From the NCBI RefSeq assembly GCF_018397995.1, contig NZ_BBQH01000033.1, positions 38,515-86,957 of the forward strand: DNA of 48,443 nucleotides. The letters run 5' to 3'. This DNA is from Rhizomonospora bruguierae. Its GTDB lineage: Bacteria; Actinomycetota; Actinomycetes; Mycobacteriales; Micromonosporaceae. Numbering within the stretch: the first letter of the stretch is position 1; each line of letters starts with the position of its first letter. Position numbers and translations under genes: made by a program. The notes below the pieces were generated by a model. It was not told the DNA's origin. It saw nothing but the letters and a program-made list of their open reading frames with translations, and made no database searches. This document shows, one piece after another, positions 1 through 8,288 of the stretch.

Positions 1-67
1 GCCCCCGCCTGAGCCGCACGTTACCGCCCGGGCTGGCACCTGGCGGCGTTCACCGGACTGCGCCGGA

Positions 68-871
68 TCACTCTGCGACCGAAGCCACGGCGGCGTCCGT
101 TCGGGTACCGCGCTTGGCGGCCTGGATCTGCTCGTAGACGTGCGTGCGCAGGTGGGTGAAGCGGGCGTCCGCGCGGGTGTGCAGCTGGTCGCGCTCGGCC
201 GGCAGGTCGATCGCCAGCCGCTCCTGCACCACGGTCGGCGAGGCGGACAGCATGATGACCTGCTGCCCCAGGTACACCGCCTCGTCGATGTCGTGGGTGA
301 CGAACAGGATCGTCACGCCCAGCCGCTTCCACAGCGCCCGGACCAGGTCCTCCAGGTCCGCCCGGGTCTGCGCGTCGACCGCCGCGAACGGCTCGTCCAT
401 CAGCAGCACCTCGGGTTCGTACGCGACCGCGCGGGCGATCGCCACCCGCTGCTGCATGCCGCCGGACAGCTGCCACGGGTAGGCCGACTCGGTGCCGGCC
501 AGGCCGACGGCGGCCAGCGCCTCGTCGACCAGTTCGCGGCGGCGCGCCTTCGCCACCCGCTTCTGCTTCAGCGGCAACGCCACGTTGTCCCGCACGCTCA
601 TCCACGGGAACAGGCTGCGGCCGTACTCCTGGAACACCACCGCCATGCCGCGTGGCGGGCCGGTGACCGGCCGGCCGTCCAGCAGCACCTCGCCGGCGGT
701 GGGGGCGAGCAGGCCGGCGATGCACTTCAGCAGCGTGGTCTTGCCGCAGCCGGAGGGCCCGACCAGGCAGACCAGGTCGCCGGCGTCGATGGTGAAGGTC
801 AGGTCGCGGACCGCCTCGACCCGGCGCTGGTGCCCCTCGTACACCTTGTTCAGGCCGCGCACCTCGAGCAT
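68..871 (-). CDS. ABC importer ATPase, SsuB/TauB/NrtD family
   Basis: This is the ATP-hydrolysing subunit of a nitrate/sulfonate/taurine-type ABC importer, acting on the inner face of the membrane. In 267 residues it shows Walker A GPSGCGKTT at 38-46, a Q-loop Gln at 81, the signature LSGGMQQ at 135-141, Walker B LLMDEP at 156-161 and the H-loop His at 193. The length is normal for the family. It is the last gene of a four-gene minus-strand operon (lipoprotein, permease, permease, ATPase) and starts 13 bp after the second permease stop. The operon diverges from the pca genes and shares their control region, so its substrate is inferred to be an aromatic acid or precursor. Family assignment is firm; substrate is not. 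Confidence 0.93.
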   Translation of the reverse strand: MLEVRGLNKVYEGHQRRVEAVRDLTFTIDAGDLVCLVGPSGCGKTTLLKCIAGLLAPTAGEVLLDGRPVTGPPRGMAVVFQEYGRSLFPWMSVRDNVALPLKQKRVAKARRRELVDEALAAVGLAGTESAYPWQLSGGMQQRVAIARAVAYEPEVLLMDEPFAAVDAQTRADLEDLVRALWKRLGVTILFVTHDIDEAVYLGQQVIMLSASPTVVQERLAIDLPAERDQLHTRADARFTHLRTHVYEQIQAAKRGTRTDAAVASVAE

Positions 872-884
872 GGGGGCTCTCCTC

Positions 885-1664
885 TCAGGACTTGCGCTGC
901 GCGCTGCGCAGCCCGTGGTACCAGGCCAGGACGCGGTTCTCGGCGAACCGGAAGAGCGCGGACAGCACGAAGCCGAGCAGCCCGAGCAGGATGATCCCGG
1001 TCCACATCTCCGGGATCGCGAAGCTGCGCTGGAACTGCACGATGGTGAAGCCCAGCCCGTTGCTGGCGGCGAACATCTCGCTGATCACCATGAGGATGAT
1101 CGCGATGGACAGCGCCTGCCGCATGCCGGCCATGATCTGCGGGCTGGCCGAGCGCAGCAGCAGGTGCCGGAGCCGGGCGGGTCCGGTGATCCGGTACGAG
1201 CGGGCGGTGTCGGCCAGGACGCCGTCGACCGCGCGCACCCCCTCGACCGTGTTCAGCAGGATCGGCCAGACGCAGCCGGAGACGATCACGATGACCTTCA
1301 TGCCGTCGCCGATGCCGGCGAACAGCATGATGACCGGGACCAGCACCGGTGGCGGGATCGCCCGGAAGAACTCCAGCACGGGCTCGGCCACCGCGCGCAC
1401 CCGGCGGTAACTGCCGATCACCACGCCGAGGCCGACGCCGAGGACGGTCGCCAGCGCGTACCCGGCGAGCAGGCGCAGTGCGCTGGGCAGCACGTCGGCC
1501 CGCAGCCGCTGGCCGGTCCAGGTGTCGTCGAAGACGGACAGGATGGTCCGCAGCGGCGGCACGTAGAAGCTCTGGCTGTTGTCCGTGGCCACGTACCAGA
1601 CCGCGAACAGGATCACCGGCAGACCCAGGACCAGCCCGATCCGCTTGAGCGCCGTGGCGGCCAT
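885..1664 (-). CDS. ABC importer permease, SsuC/TauC family (second)
   Basis: This is a membrane-spanning permease subunit, 259 residues, with an N-terminal hydrophobic segment (about residues 8-25) and several further helices. It carries the BPD-type coupling region typical of SsuC/TauC proteins, around LRHLLLRSASPQIMAGMR. The ATG at 1664 was chosen because it overlaps the stop of the upstream permease gene by one base (TGATG), a clear sign of translational coupling. The open frame continues upstream, but that part is a shadow of the neighbouring gene in another frame. It should pair with the permease at 1664-2512 as a heterodimer and with the ATPase at 68-871. The substrate cannot be read from the sequence. 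Confidence 0.9.
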   Translation of the reverse strand: MAATALKRIGLVLGLPVILFAVWYVATDNSQSFYVPPLRTILSVFDDTWTGQRLRADVLPSALRLLAGYALATVLGVGLGVVIGSYRRVRAVAEPVLEFFRAIPPPVLVPVIMLFAGIGDGMKVIVIVSGCVWPILLNTVEGVRAVDGVLADTARSYRITGPARLRHLLLRSASPQIMAGMRQALSIAIILMVISEMFAASNGLGFTIVQFQRSFAIPEMWTGIILLGLLGFVLSALFRFAENRVLAWYHGLRSAQRKS

Positions 1665-2512
1665 CAGGCTGCCACCTCTCCGCGTACCGACTGGTGCCAG
1701 GCCAGGAACCGGCGCTCCACGACCCGGGCGGCCAGGTTGATGAGCACCCCGAGCACGCCCGTGACCACGATGAGCGCGTACATGAGCGGGACGGCGTTGG
1801 ACGTCTGCGCGACGGCGATCTTCGCGCCCAGCCCGGGCGCGCCGATCACCAACTGGGCGGTGACCGCCAGCACCAGCGCGACGGCGGCGGCGAGCCGGAT
1901 GCCGGTGAACACGTACGGCATGGCCGCCGGCCACAGGACGTACCGGATGCGGGCCCAGGCACCGAGCCCGTAGCTGCGGGCGGTCTCCTCGGCGACCGGG
2001 TCGACGTCCTGCACGCCGTACAGCACCTGGATGAGCACCTGCCAGAACGAGGCGTAGACGACCAGCAGCAGGACCGAGCCGAGGCCGTTGGCGTACAGCA
2101 GCACCGCGAGCGGGATCAGCGCGACCGACGGGATCGGCCGCAGGAACTCGATGGTGGACGCCGTGGCCGCGCGCAGCAGCGGCACCGCTCCGATCAGCAC
2201 GCCCAGCACCACCCCGGCGACCACCGCGATGGCCAGGCCGATGCCCCAGCCGACCAGCGTGTCGCCGATCGCCCGCCAGAACTCGGCGGTGCGCGCCTGG
2301 TCGGCCAGCGCCGCGGCGATCCGGCTGGTGGGCGGCAGGAACCGGGCGGAGACCAGCCCCGTGCGGGGCAGCACCTCGATGAGGATCAGCAGGGCGGCGA
2401 GCCCGGCCAGCCCGAGCAGGAGCGTCTCGCCCCGCACCGGACCGGACCGGCGCTCGCCGCGGCGGGGGCCGCGACCCGCGGTCGCGGCCCCCGCATCGGG
2501 TACGGCGGTCAT
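1664..2512 (-). CDS. ABC importer permease, SsuC/TauC family (first)
   Basis: This 282-residue permease has a short Arg/Pro-rich cytoplasmic N-terminus, a first membrane helix at about residues 30-50, then the SsuC-like core with the stretch EFLRPIPSVALIPLAVLLYANG and the coupling motif ETARSYGLGAWARIRYVLWPAAMPYV. The ATG at 2512 overlaps the TGA of the binding-protein gene in an ATGA tetranucleotide, which fixes the start. Two different permeases in one operon suggest a heterodimeric channel rather than the homodimer usual for this family. It belongs with the binding protein upstream and the permease and ATPase downstream. Confidence 0.9.
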   Translation of the reverse strand: MTAVPDAGAATAGRGPRRGERRSGPVRGETLLLGLAGLAALLILIEVLPRTGLVSARFLPPTSRIAAALADQARTAEFWRAIGDTLVGWGIGLAIAVVAGVVLGVLIGAVPLLRAATASTIEFLRPIPSVALIPLAVLLYANGLGSVLLLVVYASFWQVLIQVLYGVQDVDPVAEETARSYGLGAWARIRYVLWPAAMPYVFTGIRLAAAVALVLAVTAQLVIGAPGLGAKIAVAQTSNAVPLMYALIVVTGVLGVLINLAARVVERRFLAWHQSVRGEVAA

Positions 2513-3474
2513 GGCAGAAGCTTGCCAAGATCCGGGGTTCCGGTGAAGATGCCGTCCTGCTGGCCGAGCCCGGCCAGGGTCTCCAGGGCGGCCCGGTTGA
2601 TCTCGGTGGGCCACTTCGGGAGGGTCAGCTTGGCCCGCACCGCCGGGTCGATCTCCGTGTACTCGCCGAGCACCGCCCGCACCTCGTCCGGGTGCGCGTC
2701 GGCGTACGCCAGCGACTCGTTCATCGCCTCGGTGAACCGCTTGACCAGGTCGGGGTCGTCGGCGAGCAGCTTGGTGGAGGTGAAGTAGACGGCGACGGTC
2801 AGGTCCGGTGCCGGGTCGACGTAGTTCCACGCCACCACCCGGCCGCCCGCGCCGGTGATCTCCGACAGCGACGGCTCGACCACCCAGGCCGCGTCGACCT
2901 GGCCGTTGGCCACGGCGGCCGGCATGTTGGGGAACGGCATCTCCACGAACTGGATGCCGCTCGGGTCGCCGCCCGCCTTGCGGACCGACTCGCGCACGGT
3001 GGTGTCGCCGATGTTCTTCAGCGTGTTGACCGCGACCTTCTTGCCGGCCAGGTCCTTGGCCGTCTTGATCGGGCTGTCGTCCTTGACCGCCACACCGCCG
3101 AAGTCCGCGCCTGCCTTGCCGGTCGACGCGACGCCGTTGGCCACGACCTTGATCGGGACGTTCTTGGTCTGGGCGATCATCAGCGAGGTGACGTTGCTGA
3201 ACCCGAACTGGAACTGGCCGCTGACCACGCCGGGGACGATGGCCGCGCCGCCCTGGCCGGTCTCCATGCTCAGGTCGATGCCGCGGCTGGAGAAGAAGCC
3301 CTTGTTCTTGCCGAGGTAGATGGGTGCCACGTCGACGATCGGGATGACACCCACCTTGACCTGGGTGGTCCCGCCGGACGAGGTCGAGCCGCCGGACGAG
3401 GGCGACGAGCCGCAGCCGGCCGTTGCGGCAAGCAGCGCGGTGATCGCGGCGATCCCCACGAGTAACCGACGCAT
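2509..3474 (-). CDS. ABC importer substrate-binding lipoprotein, NMT1/SsuA-like
   Basis: This is a secreted, lipid-anchored binding protein of 321 residues. The N-terminus has Arg-Arg, a hydrophobic segment and a lipobox ending TAGC with the lipidated Cys at 21, followed by a Ser/Gly-rich linker (about 22-40). The mature part has the NMT1/SsuA pattern: an early IPIVDVAPIYLGKNKGFF segment, DLAGKKVAVNTL in the middle and NGQVDAAWVVEPS later. The start at 3474 is supported by GGAGGT just upstream. It is the first gene of the importer operon. Its promoter region holds two PcaR-type palindromes (3501-3534). I infer uptake of protocatechuate or a related aromatic; sulfonates or thiamine precursors remain possible for this fold. 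Confidence 0.88.
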   Translation of the reverse strand: MRRLLVGIAAITALLAATAGCGSSPSSGGSTSSGGTTQVKVGVIPIVDVAPIYLGKNKGFFSSRGIDLSMETGQGGAAIVPGVVSGQFQFGFSNVTSLMIAQTKNVPIKVVANGVASTGKAGADFGGVAVKDDSPIKTAKDLAGKKVAVNTLKNIGDTTVRESVRKAGGDPSGIQFVEMPFPNMPAAVANGQVDAAWVVEPSLSEITGAGGRVVAWNYVDPAPDLTVAVYFTSTKLLADDPDLVKRFTEAMNESLAYADAHPDEVRAVLGEYTEIDPAVRAKLTLPKWPTEINRAALETLAGLGQQDGIFTGTPDLGKLLP

Positions 3475-3500
3475 GAGACCTCCAGGGGATGGATTGCTAT

Positions 3501-3534
3501 GTTCGCTTACCGAACGTAGGTTCTCATCAAGAAC
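3501..3534. promoter_or_regulatory. Paired PcaR-type operators, importer side
   Basis: Two 15-bp palindromes lie 19 bp apart, start to start: GTTCGCTTACCGAAC at 3501-3515 and GTTCTCATCAAGAAC at 3520-3534. Both have perfect 5-bp arms around a 5-bp spacer. They lie 26-60 bp upstream of the binding-protein start, where a promoter would be. The same arm sequence and pitch recur at 3651-3684 and 11918-11951. The sites are seen directly; binding by the IclR protein encoded at 8686-9510 is inferred. Confidence 0.72.
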
Positions 3535-3650
3535 GTATGGCGTGCTCTGGCTCACGTCAACGCCCCATGCCCAAGCTGTTACGGAGGCCGCGATGCACCC
3601 GGGGTCCGCTCCGCGACGCGTTACCCCGGGACCGGGTCGCATGAGCTATC

Positions 3651-3684
3651 GTTCGCTTAACGCACTCCCGTTCGCCAAACGCAC
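3651..3684. promoter_or_regulatory. Paired PcaR-type operators, pca operon side
   Basis: Two direct 15-bp copies 19 bp apart, GTTCGCTTAACGCAC (3651-3665) and GTTCGCCAAACGCAC (3670-3684), sit directly before the GAGGA ribosome site and ATG of pcaI. They resemble the site I recall for Pseudomonas putida PcaR, GTTCGATAATCGCAC, matching in both outer arms. Their closeness to the start codon suggests they overlap the promoter or the transcript start. Confidence 0.75.
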
Positions 3685-3695
3685 GAGGAACCCGC

Positions 3696-4502
3696 ATGGC
3701 TGAGATCACCTCGCTGTCCGACGCCGTGGCCGAGCTGGTGCGCGACGGGGACACCGTCGCGCTGGAGGGCTTCACGCACCTCATCCCGGTCGCCGCCGGA
3801 CACGAGATCATCCGGCAGCGGCGCCGCGGGCTCACCCTGGTCCGGATGACCCCGGACATCGTGTACGACCAGCTCATCGGCGCCGGCTGCGCGGCCCGGC
3901 TGGTCTTCTCCTGGGCGGGCAACCCCGGCGTCGGTTCGCTGCACCGGTTCCGGGACGCGGTGCGGAAGGGCTGGCCGGCCCCGCTGGAGATCGAGGAGCA
4001 CAGCCACGCCGGCATGGCCAACCGGTACGTGGCCGGCGCGTCCGGCCTGCCGTTCGCGGTGCTGCGCGGGTACACCGGCACCGACCTGGCCGCCCAGACC
4101 GCCACGATCAAGCCGATCGCCTGCCCGTTCACCGGCGAGTTGCTGGCCGCCGTGCCGGCGTTGAACCCGGACGTGGGCATCGTCCACGCCCAGCGCGCGG
4201 ATCGCGCCGGCAACGTGCAGTTCTGGGGCATCACGGGCGTGCAGAAGGAGGTCGTGCTGGCCTCGCGGCGCAGCCTGGTGACGGTGGAGGAGATCGTGGA
4301 CGAACTGGCGCCGCGCCCCGGCGCGGTGGTTCTTCCGCAGTGGACGGTCACCCGGGTGGCCCGGGTGCCCGGCGGCGCCCACCCCTCGTACGCGATGGGC
4401 TTCAGCGAGCGGGACAACGACTACTACCGGGAGTGGGACGCGATCAGCCGGGACCGGGACGCGTTCACCCGGTGGCTGGAGGAGAGTGTGCTGGCGGCAT
4501 GA
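3696..4502 (+). CDS. pcaI: 3-oxoadipate CoA-transferase subunit A
   Basis: This is the alpha subunit of a family I CoA-transferase, which with the next gene product moves CoA from succinyl-CoA to 3-oxoadipate. In 268 residues it shows the alpha-subunit N-terminal pattern DGDTVALEGFTHLIPVAAGHEI and the later NPDVGIVHAQRADRAGNVQFWG segment. The actinobacterial PcaI/PcaJ type resembles glutaconate CoA-transferase more than the proteobacterial PcaI, and this one follows that pattern. The start has a GAGGA site. Its stop overlaps the pcaJ start (ATGA), which supports a one-to-one complex. It is the first gene of the pca operon, so the assignment rests on both sequence and context. Confidence 0.93.
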   Translation: MAEITSLSDAVAELVRDGDTVALEGFTHLIPVAAGHEIIRQRRRGLTLVRMTPDIVYDQLIGAGCAARLVFSWAGNPGVGSLHRFRDAVRKGWPAPLEIEEHSHAGMANRYVAGASGLPFAVLRGYTGTDLAAQTATIKPIACPFTGELLAAVPALNPDVGIVHAQRADRAGNVQFWGITGVQKEVVLASRRSLVTVEEIVDELAPRPGAVVLPQWTVTRVARVPGGAHPSYAMGFSERDNDYYREWDAISRDRDAFTRWLEESVLAA

Positions 4503-5281
4503 CCGAGTGGACCTCCGACGAGATGATGACCGTGGCGGCGGCCCGCGCGCTGCGCGACGGGACCCGCTGCTTCGTCGGCATCGGGCTCCCCAGCACCGCC
4601 GCCAACCTGGCCCGCCGCACCCACGCGCCCGGGCTGGTGCTGGTCTACGAGTCCGGCACCATCGGCGCCAAGCCGGACCGGCTACCACTGTCCATCGGGG
4701 ACGGTGTGCTCGCCGAGACCGCGGACGCCGTGGTCTCCGTGCCCGAGGTGTTCAACTACTGGCTCCAGCCCGGCCGGATCGACGTCGGCTTCCTCGGCGC
4801 CGCCCAGATCGACCGGTACGGCAACATCAACACCACGATCATCGGGGACGACTACCGGGACCCCACGGTGCGGCTGCCCGGGGCCGGCGGGGCGCCGGAG
4901 ATCGCCGCGTCCTGCCGGGAGGTCATCGTGATCGTCCGGCAGAGCCCGCGCACGTTCGTGGACCGGGTCGACTTCGTCACCTCTGTCGGCTACGGCTCCG
5001 GCCCCGGCGACCGGCAGCGGCTGAACCTGCCCGGCCGCGGCCCCGTCACGGTCATCACGGACCTCGGCATCCTGGAACCCGACCCGCGGACCTGCGAACT
5101 GACCATGACCCGCCTGCACCCCGGCGTGGCCGCCGACCGGGCCCGGGCGGCGACCGGGTGGCCGCTGCGGATCGCGGAGTCCGCCGGCACCACCCTGCCG
5201 CCGGCCACCGCCGAACTGGCCGCGTTGCGCGCCCTGCAAGCCACCGTCCGGCAATCATCCCCAGCGAAGGAGAGCGCATGA
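4499..5281 (+). CDS. pcaJ: 3-oxoadipate CoA-transferase subunit B
   Basis: This is the beta subunit of the CoA-transferase, 260 residues. The catalytic glutamate that forms the glutamyl-CoA intermediate is most likely Glu51 in VYESGTIGA, which matches the ESG motif of glutaconate CoA-transferase B. Other family features are FVGIGLPSTAANLARR near the N-terminus and FLGAAQIDRYGNINTT around residue 100. The start is fixed by the ATGA overlap with pcaI; the longer open frame upstream is a shadow. Its own stop overlaps the pcaH start in the same way. Confidence 0.93.
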   Translation: MTEWTSDEMMTVAAARALRDGTRCFVGIGLPSTAANLARRTHAPGLVLVYESGTIGAKPDRLPLSIGDGVLAETADAVVSVPEVFNYWLQPGRIDVGFLGAAQIDRYGNINTTIIGDDYRDPTVRLPGAGGAPEIAASCREVIVIVRQSPRTFVDRVDFVTSVGYGSGPGDRQRLNLPGRGPVTVITDLGILEPDPRTCELTMTRLHPGVAADRARAATGWPLRIAESAGTTLPPATAELAALRALQATVRQSSPAKESA

Positions 5282-5988
5282 CACCCGCGGTCTACCGCCG
5301 GGACGACGGCACGGTCCACCCGCCGCTGCTGTCCCCCGGGTACCGGTCCACCATCCTGCGCGCGCCCAGCCAGGCGCCGGTCCTGCTGCCGCACACGCTG
5401 ACCGAGCTGACCGGCCCGGTGCTCGGCGAGGGGCGGGTCACCGCCGCCGACGCCGACCTGACGGTCCGGGCGGGCGGCGGCGAGGCGCAGGGCCAGCGGA
5501 TCGTCGTGCACGGGCGGGTCCGGGACGAGAACGGCCGGCCGGTGCCGAACAGCCTCGTCGAGGTCTGGCAGGCCAACGCGGCCGGGCGGTACCTGCACAA
5601 GTGGGACCGGCACGACGCGCCGCTGGACCCGAACTTCACCGGTGTCGGCCGGTGCCTGACCGACGCGTCCGGCCACTACCGGTTCGTGACGATCAAGCCG
5701 GGCGCGTACCCCTGGGGCAACCACGCCAACGCCTGGCGCCCCGCGCACATCCACTTCTCGCTGTTCGGCCGGGCGTTCACCCAGCGCCTGGTCACCCAGA
5801 TGTACTTCCCGGACGACCCGCTGTTCGGGTACGACCCGATCGTCAACTCGGTGCGGGACGAGCGCGCCCGGCAGCGGATGGTGGCGGCCTTCGACCTCGC
5901 GGCCACGGTCGACGAGTGGGCGCTCGGGTTCCGGTTCGACATCGTGCTGCGCGGCACCGAGGCGACCCCGATGGAGACCAGGCCATGA
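5278..5988 (+). CDS. pcaH: Protocatechuate 3,4-dioxygenase beta subunit
   Basis: This is the iron-bearing subunit of the intradiol dioxygenase that opens protocatechuate to 3-carboxy-cis,cis-muconate. The protein has 236 residues. All four Fe(III) ligands can be seen: Tyr105 (GRY), Tyr144 (GAYPW), His157 and His159 (RPAHIHF), corresponding to Tyr408, Tyr447, His460 and His462 of the Pseudomonas enzyme. The N-terminal extension with LLSPGYRSTILRAP is typical of PcaH. The ATG at 5278 overlaps the pcaJ stop; the longer frame starting upstream is a shadow. Nothing suggests loss of function. Confidence 0.97.
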   Translation: MTPAVYRRDDGTVHPPLLSPGYRSTILRAPSQAPVLLPHTLTELTGPVLGEGRVTAADADLTVRAGGGEAQGQRIVVHGRVRDENGRPVPNSLVEVWQANAAGRYLHKWDRHDAPLDPNFTGVGRCLTDASGHYRFVTIKPGAYPWGNHANAWRPAHIHFSLFGRAFTQRLVTQMYFPDDPLFGYDPIVNSVRDERARQRMVAAFDLAATVDEWALGFRFDIVLRGTEATPMETRP

Positions 5989-6542
5989 GCGACGGCGGAC
6001 TCACCCCGTCCCAGACGGTCGGGCCGTACCTGGCCATCGGCCTGCCCTGGCCGGACGGCCCGCACGTGGTGCCCGAGGGCTCGCCGGGCGCCGTGTGGAT
6101 CCGCGGCACGGTCCGCGACGGCAACGGCGCCCCGCTGCCGGACGCGCTCGTCGAGACCTGGCAGGCCGACCCGGCCGGCCACTTCGACCACCCGGACGAC
6201 CCGGGCGGCCGGCACACCGAGTTCCGCGGTTTCGGCCGCTGCCCGACCGACGACGGCGGCGGGTACGCCATCCTGACCCGCAAGCCCGGCCGGGTACCCG
6301 GCCCGGGCGGGGTGGAGCAGGCGCCGCACATCGCGGTGTCGGTGCTGGCGCGAGGGTTGCTGAACCGGGTCGTGACCCGCATCTACTTCGCCGACGAGGC
6401 CGCGGCCAACGCCGCCGACCCGGTCCTGGCGGGCGTGCCGGCCGACCGCCGCGCCACCCTCATCGCCCGGCCGATCGACGACGGGTACCGGTTCGACATC
6501 CGCCTGCAGGGTGACGATGAAACCGTCTTCTTCGCCCTCTGA
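5985..6542 (+). CDS. pcaG: Protocatechuate 3,4-dioxygenase alpha subunit
   Basis: This is the alpha subunit of protocatechuate 3,4-dioxygenase, 185 residues, close to the usual 190-200. It begins with LTPSQTVGPYLAIGL, the standard PcaG opening, and keeps the beta-sandwich core (LPDALVETWQADPAGHF, later APHIAVSVLARGLLNRVVTRIYF). It lacks the full metal ligand set, as expected for alpha. The start overlaps the pcaH stop (ATGA). The 3' end overlaps the start of pcaB by about 26 bp, continuing the chain of coupled genes. Confidence 0.96.
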   Translation: MSDGGLTPSQTVGPYLAIGLPWPDGPHVVPEGSPGAVWIRGTVRDGNGAPLPDALVETWQADPAGHFDHPDDPGGRHTEFRGFGRCPTDDGGGYAILTRKPGRVPGPGGVEQAPHIAVSVLARGLLNRVVTRIYFADEAAANAADPVLAGVPADRRATLIARPIDDGYRFDIRLQGDDETVFFAL

Positions 6543-7824
6543 CGGCGGCCTGTTCGACGGCGTGCTCGCCGCCGGGCCGGTCCGCGTCGAGGTCTCGGAC
6601 GCGGCCTGGCTGCGGGCGCTGCTGGACGCCGAGGCGGCCCTGGCGCGGGCGCAGGCCCGGGTCGGCCTCGTCGAGGCGGCCGACGCGGACGCCGTGGTGG
6701 CCGCCTGCGCCCGCCTCACCGTCGACCCCGGCGACGTGGGCGCGCAGGCCACCGGGGCCGGCAACCCCGTGGTGCCGCTGGTCGCCCGCCTGCGGGCGGC
6801 GCTGCCACCGGCCACCGCCCAAGCCGTCCACCGGGGAGCGACGAGCCAGGACATCATGGACTCCGCCGCGATGCTGGTGGCGCACCGCGCCCGGGTGCCG
6901 CTGCTGGCCGACCTGTCCGCCGCCGCCGACCGGGCGGCCGCCCTCGCCGCCACCCACCGGCACACCCCGGTCGCCGGCCGGACCCTCCTCCAGCAGGCGC
7001 TGCCGACCACCTTCGGGCTGGTCGCCGCCGGCTGGCTCACCGGCCTGGACGCCGCCCGCCGCCGCCTCGCCGCCGTGCCGCTGGCCGGTCAACTGGGCGG
7101 CGGGGCCGGCACCCTGGCCGCGTTCGGCGACGCCGGACTCGACCTGCTCGCCGCGTACTGCGCGGAACTCGGCCTGGTCGAACCGGTGGTGCCCTGGCAC
7201 ACCGAGCGGGGGCGGGTGGCCGATCTGGCCGGCGCGCTCGGCGCCACCGCCGGCGCCCTGGCCAAGGTCGCCCGGGATGTCGTCCTCTACGCGCAGACCG
7301 AGGTGGGCGAGGTCGCCGAGGCCGGACCGGGCGGCGGATCGTCCACGCTGCCGCACAAGCGCAACCCGATCCGGGCGGTCAGCGCGGCCGCCTGCGCCGC
7401 GCAGGCACCCGGCCTGGTCGCCACGCTGCTCGCCGCGATGCCGCAGGAGCACCAGCGCGCCGCGGGTGGCTGGCACGCCGAGTGGCGCCCGCTGCGCGCC
7501 CTGATCGAGTCCACCGGTTCGGCGGCGCACTGGCTGCGCGCCAGCCTCGACGCGCTGGAGGTCGACGCGGCGCGGATGCGCGCCAACCTCGACCTCACCG
7601 GCGGTGACCTGCTCGCGGAGCGGGTCAGCGCCGCGCTGCGCCCGGTGCTCGGCGCGGGCGCGGCCCACGAGGTGGTGCGGTCGGCGTCCGGGAACCTCGC
7701 TGGCGACCCCCGGATCACCGCGCACCTCTCCCCCGGCGAACTGGTCCGGCTGCTCGACCCCGCCACGTACCTCGGCAGCGCCGGCGAACTGATCGACCGC
7801 GCCCTGCGGGCGGCCGGCCGATGA
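6517..7824 (+). CDS. pcaB: 3-carboxy-cis,cis-muconate cycloisomerase
   Basis: This cytoplasmic enzyme of the fumarase/argininosuccinate-lyase superfamily converts 3-carboxymuconate to 4-carboxymuconolactone. In about 435 residues it carries the superfamily signature as GGGSSTLPHKRNP, and the active-site loop GATSQDIMDSA early on. ATG 6517 is preferred because AGGG ends five bases upstream; a GTG at 6511 is also possible. The start lies inside the pcaG end. The stop overlaps the pcaD' start (ATGA). Length and motifs are normal. Confidence 0.94.
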   Translation: MKPSSSPSDGGLFDGVLAAGPVRVEVSDAAWLRALLDAEAALARAQARVGLVEAADADAVVAACARLTVDPGDVGAQATGAGNPVVPLVARLRAALPPATAQAVHRGATSQDIMDSAAMLVAHRARVPLLADLSAAADRAAALAATHRHTPVAGRTLLQQALPTTFGLVAAGWLTGLDAARRRLAAVPLAGQLGGGAGTLAAFGDAGLDLLAAYCAELGLVEPVVPWHTERGRVADLAGALGATAGALAKVARDVVLYAQTEVGEVAEAGPGGGSSTLPHKRNPIRAVSAAACAAQAPGLVATLLAAMPQEHQRAAGGWHAEWRPLRALIESTGSAAHWLRASLDALEVDAARMRANLDLTGGDLLAERVSAALRPVLGAGAAHEVVRSASGNLAGDPRITAHLSPGELVRLLDPATYLGSAGELIDRALRAAGR

Positions 7825-8273
7825 CCGCCGTGGAGGTCCACCACCGCGTCGACGGCGCGCCGGACGCCCCGCCCGTCCTGATGATCAACTCGCTGGGCGC
7901 CGATCTGTCCACCGGCGGCACCGGCGCGGTCGCGGACGCCGTCGTGGCCCGCTGGCTCACCCCGGCATACGCCGCCGCCCACCCGGAGCGGGTCGCCGCG
8001 CTACGCGCCATGGTCGCCGCCACCCCGACGGAGGGCTACGCCGCGGCCTGCTCCGCCATCGAAGTCATGGACCAGCGCCCCGACCTGCCCCGGATCGCGG
8101 CACCCACGCTGGTCCTCGCCGGCGCCGACGACCCCGCCACGCCGCCACCCCACGCCGAACTCATCGCCCGCGCGATCCCCGGCGCCCGGCTGGCCATCCT
8201 CGACCACGCCGCGCACCTGGCCACCTACGAGCGCGCCGACGCGGCCACCCCGCTGATCCTGAAGGCGCTGTGA
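7821..8273 (+). CDS. pcaD: Internally deleted 3-oxoadipate enol-lactonase (PcaD remnant)
   Basis: Position and both ends identify this as PcaD, the alpha/beta hydrolase that opens 3-oxoadipate enol-lactone, but it has only 150 residues against about 255-265 normally. Residues 1-34 match the PcaD start (HHRVDGAPDAPPVLMINSLG). The sequence then jumps directly to GGTGAVADAVVARWLTPAY, which belongs after the nucleophile and the start of the cap region. Some 100 codons are missing in frame, including the GxSxG serine and oxyanion segment. The C-terminal acid (GADDPATPP) and histidine (HAAHLA) remain. Catalysis by the normal mechanism is not possible. Overlap with pcaB is intact, and the ribosome site for pcaC lies downstream. 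A natural deletion or an assembly collapse would look the same. Confidence 0.85.
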   Translation: MTAVEVHHRVDGAPDAPPVLMINSLGADLSTGGTGAVADAVVARWLTPAYAAAHPERVAALRAMVAATPTEGYAAACSAIEVMDQRPDLPRIAAPTLVLAGADDPATPPPHAELIARAIPGARLAILDHAAHLATYERADAATPLILKAL

Positions 8274-8288
8274 TGCTGGAGGCGACGA

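Noticed and set aside
1-67. A further gene at the left edge
   Set aside because: Only 67 bases precede the ATPase stop, with no coding pattern or clear terminator that I can support.
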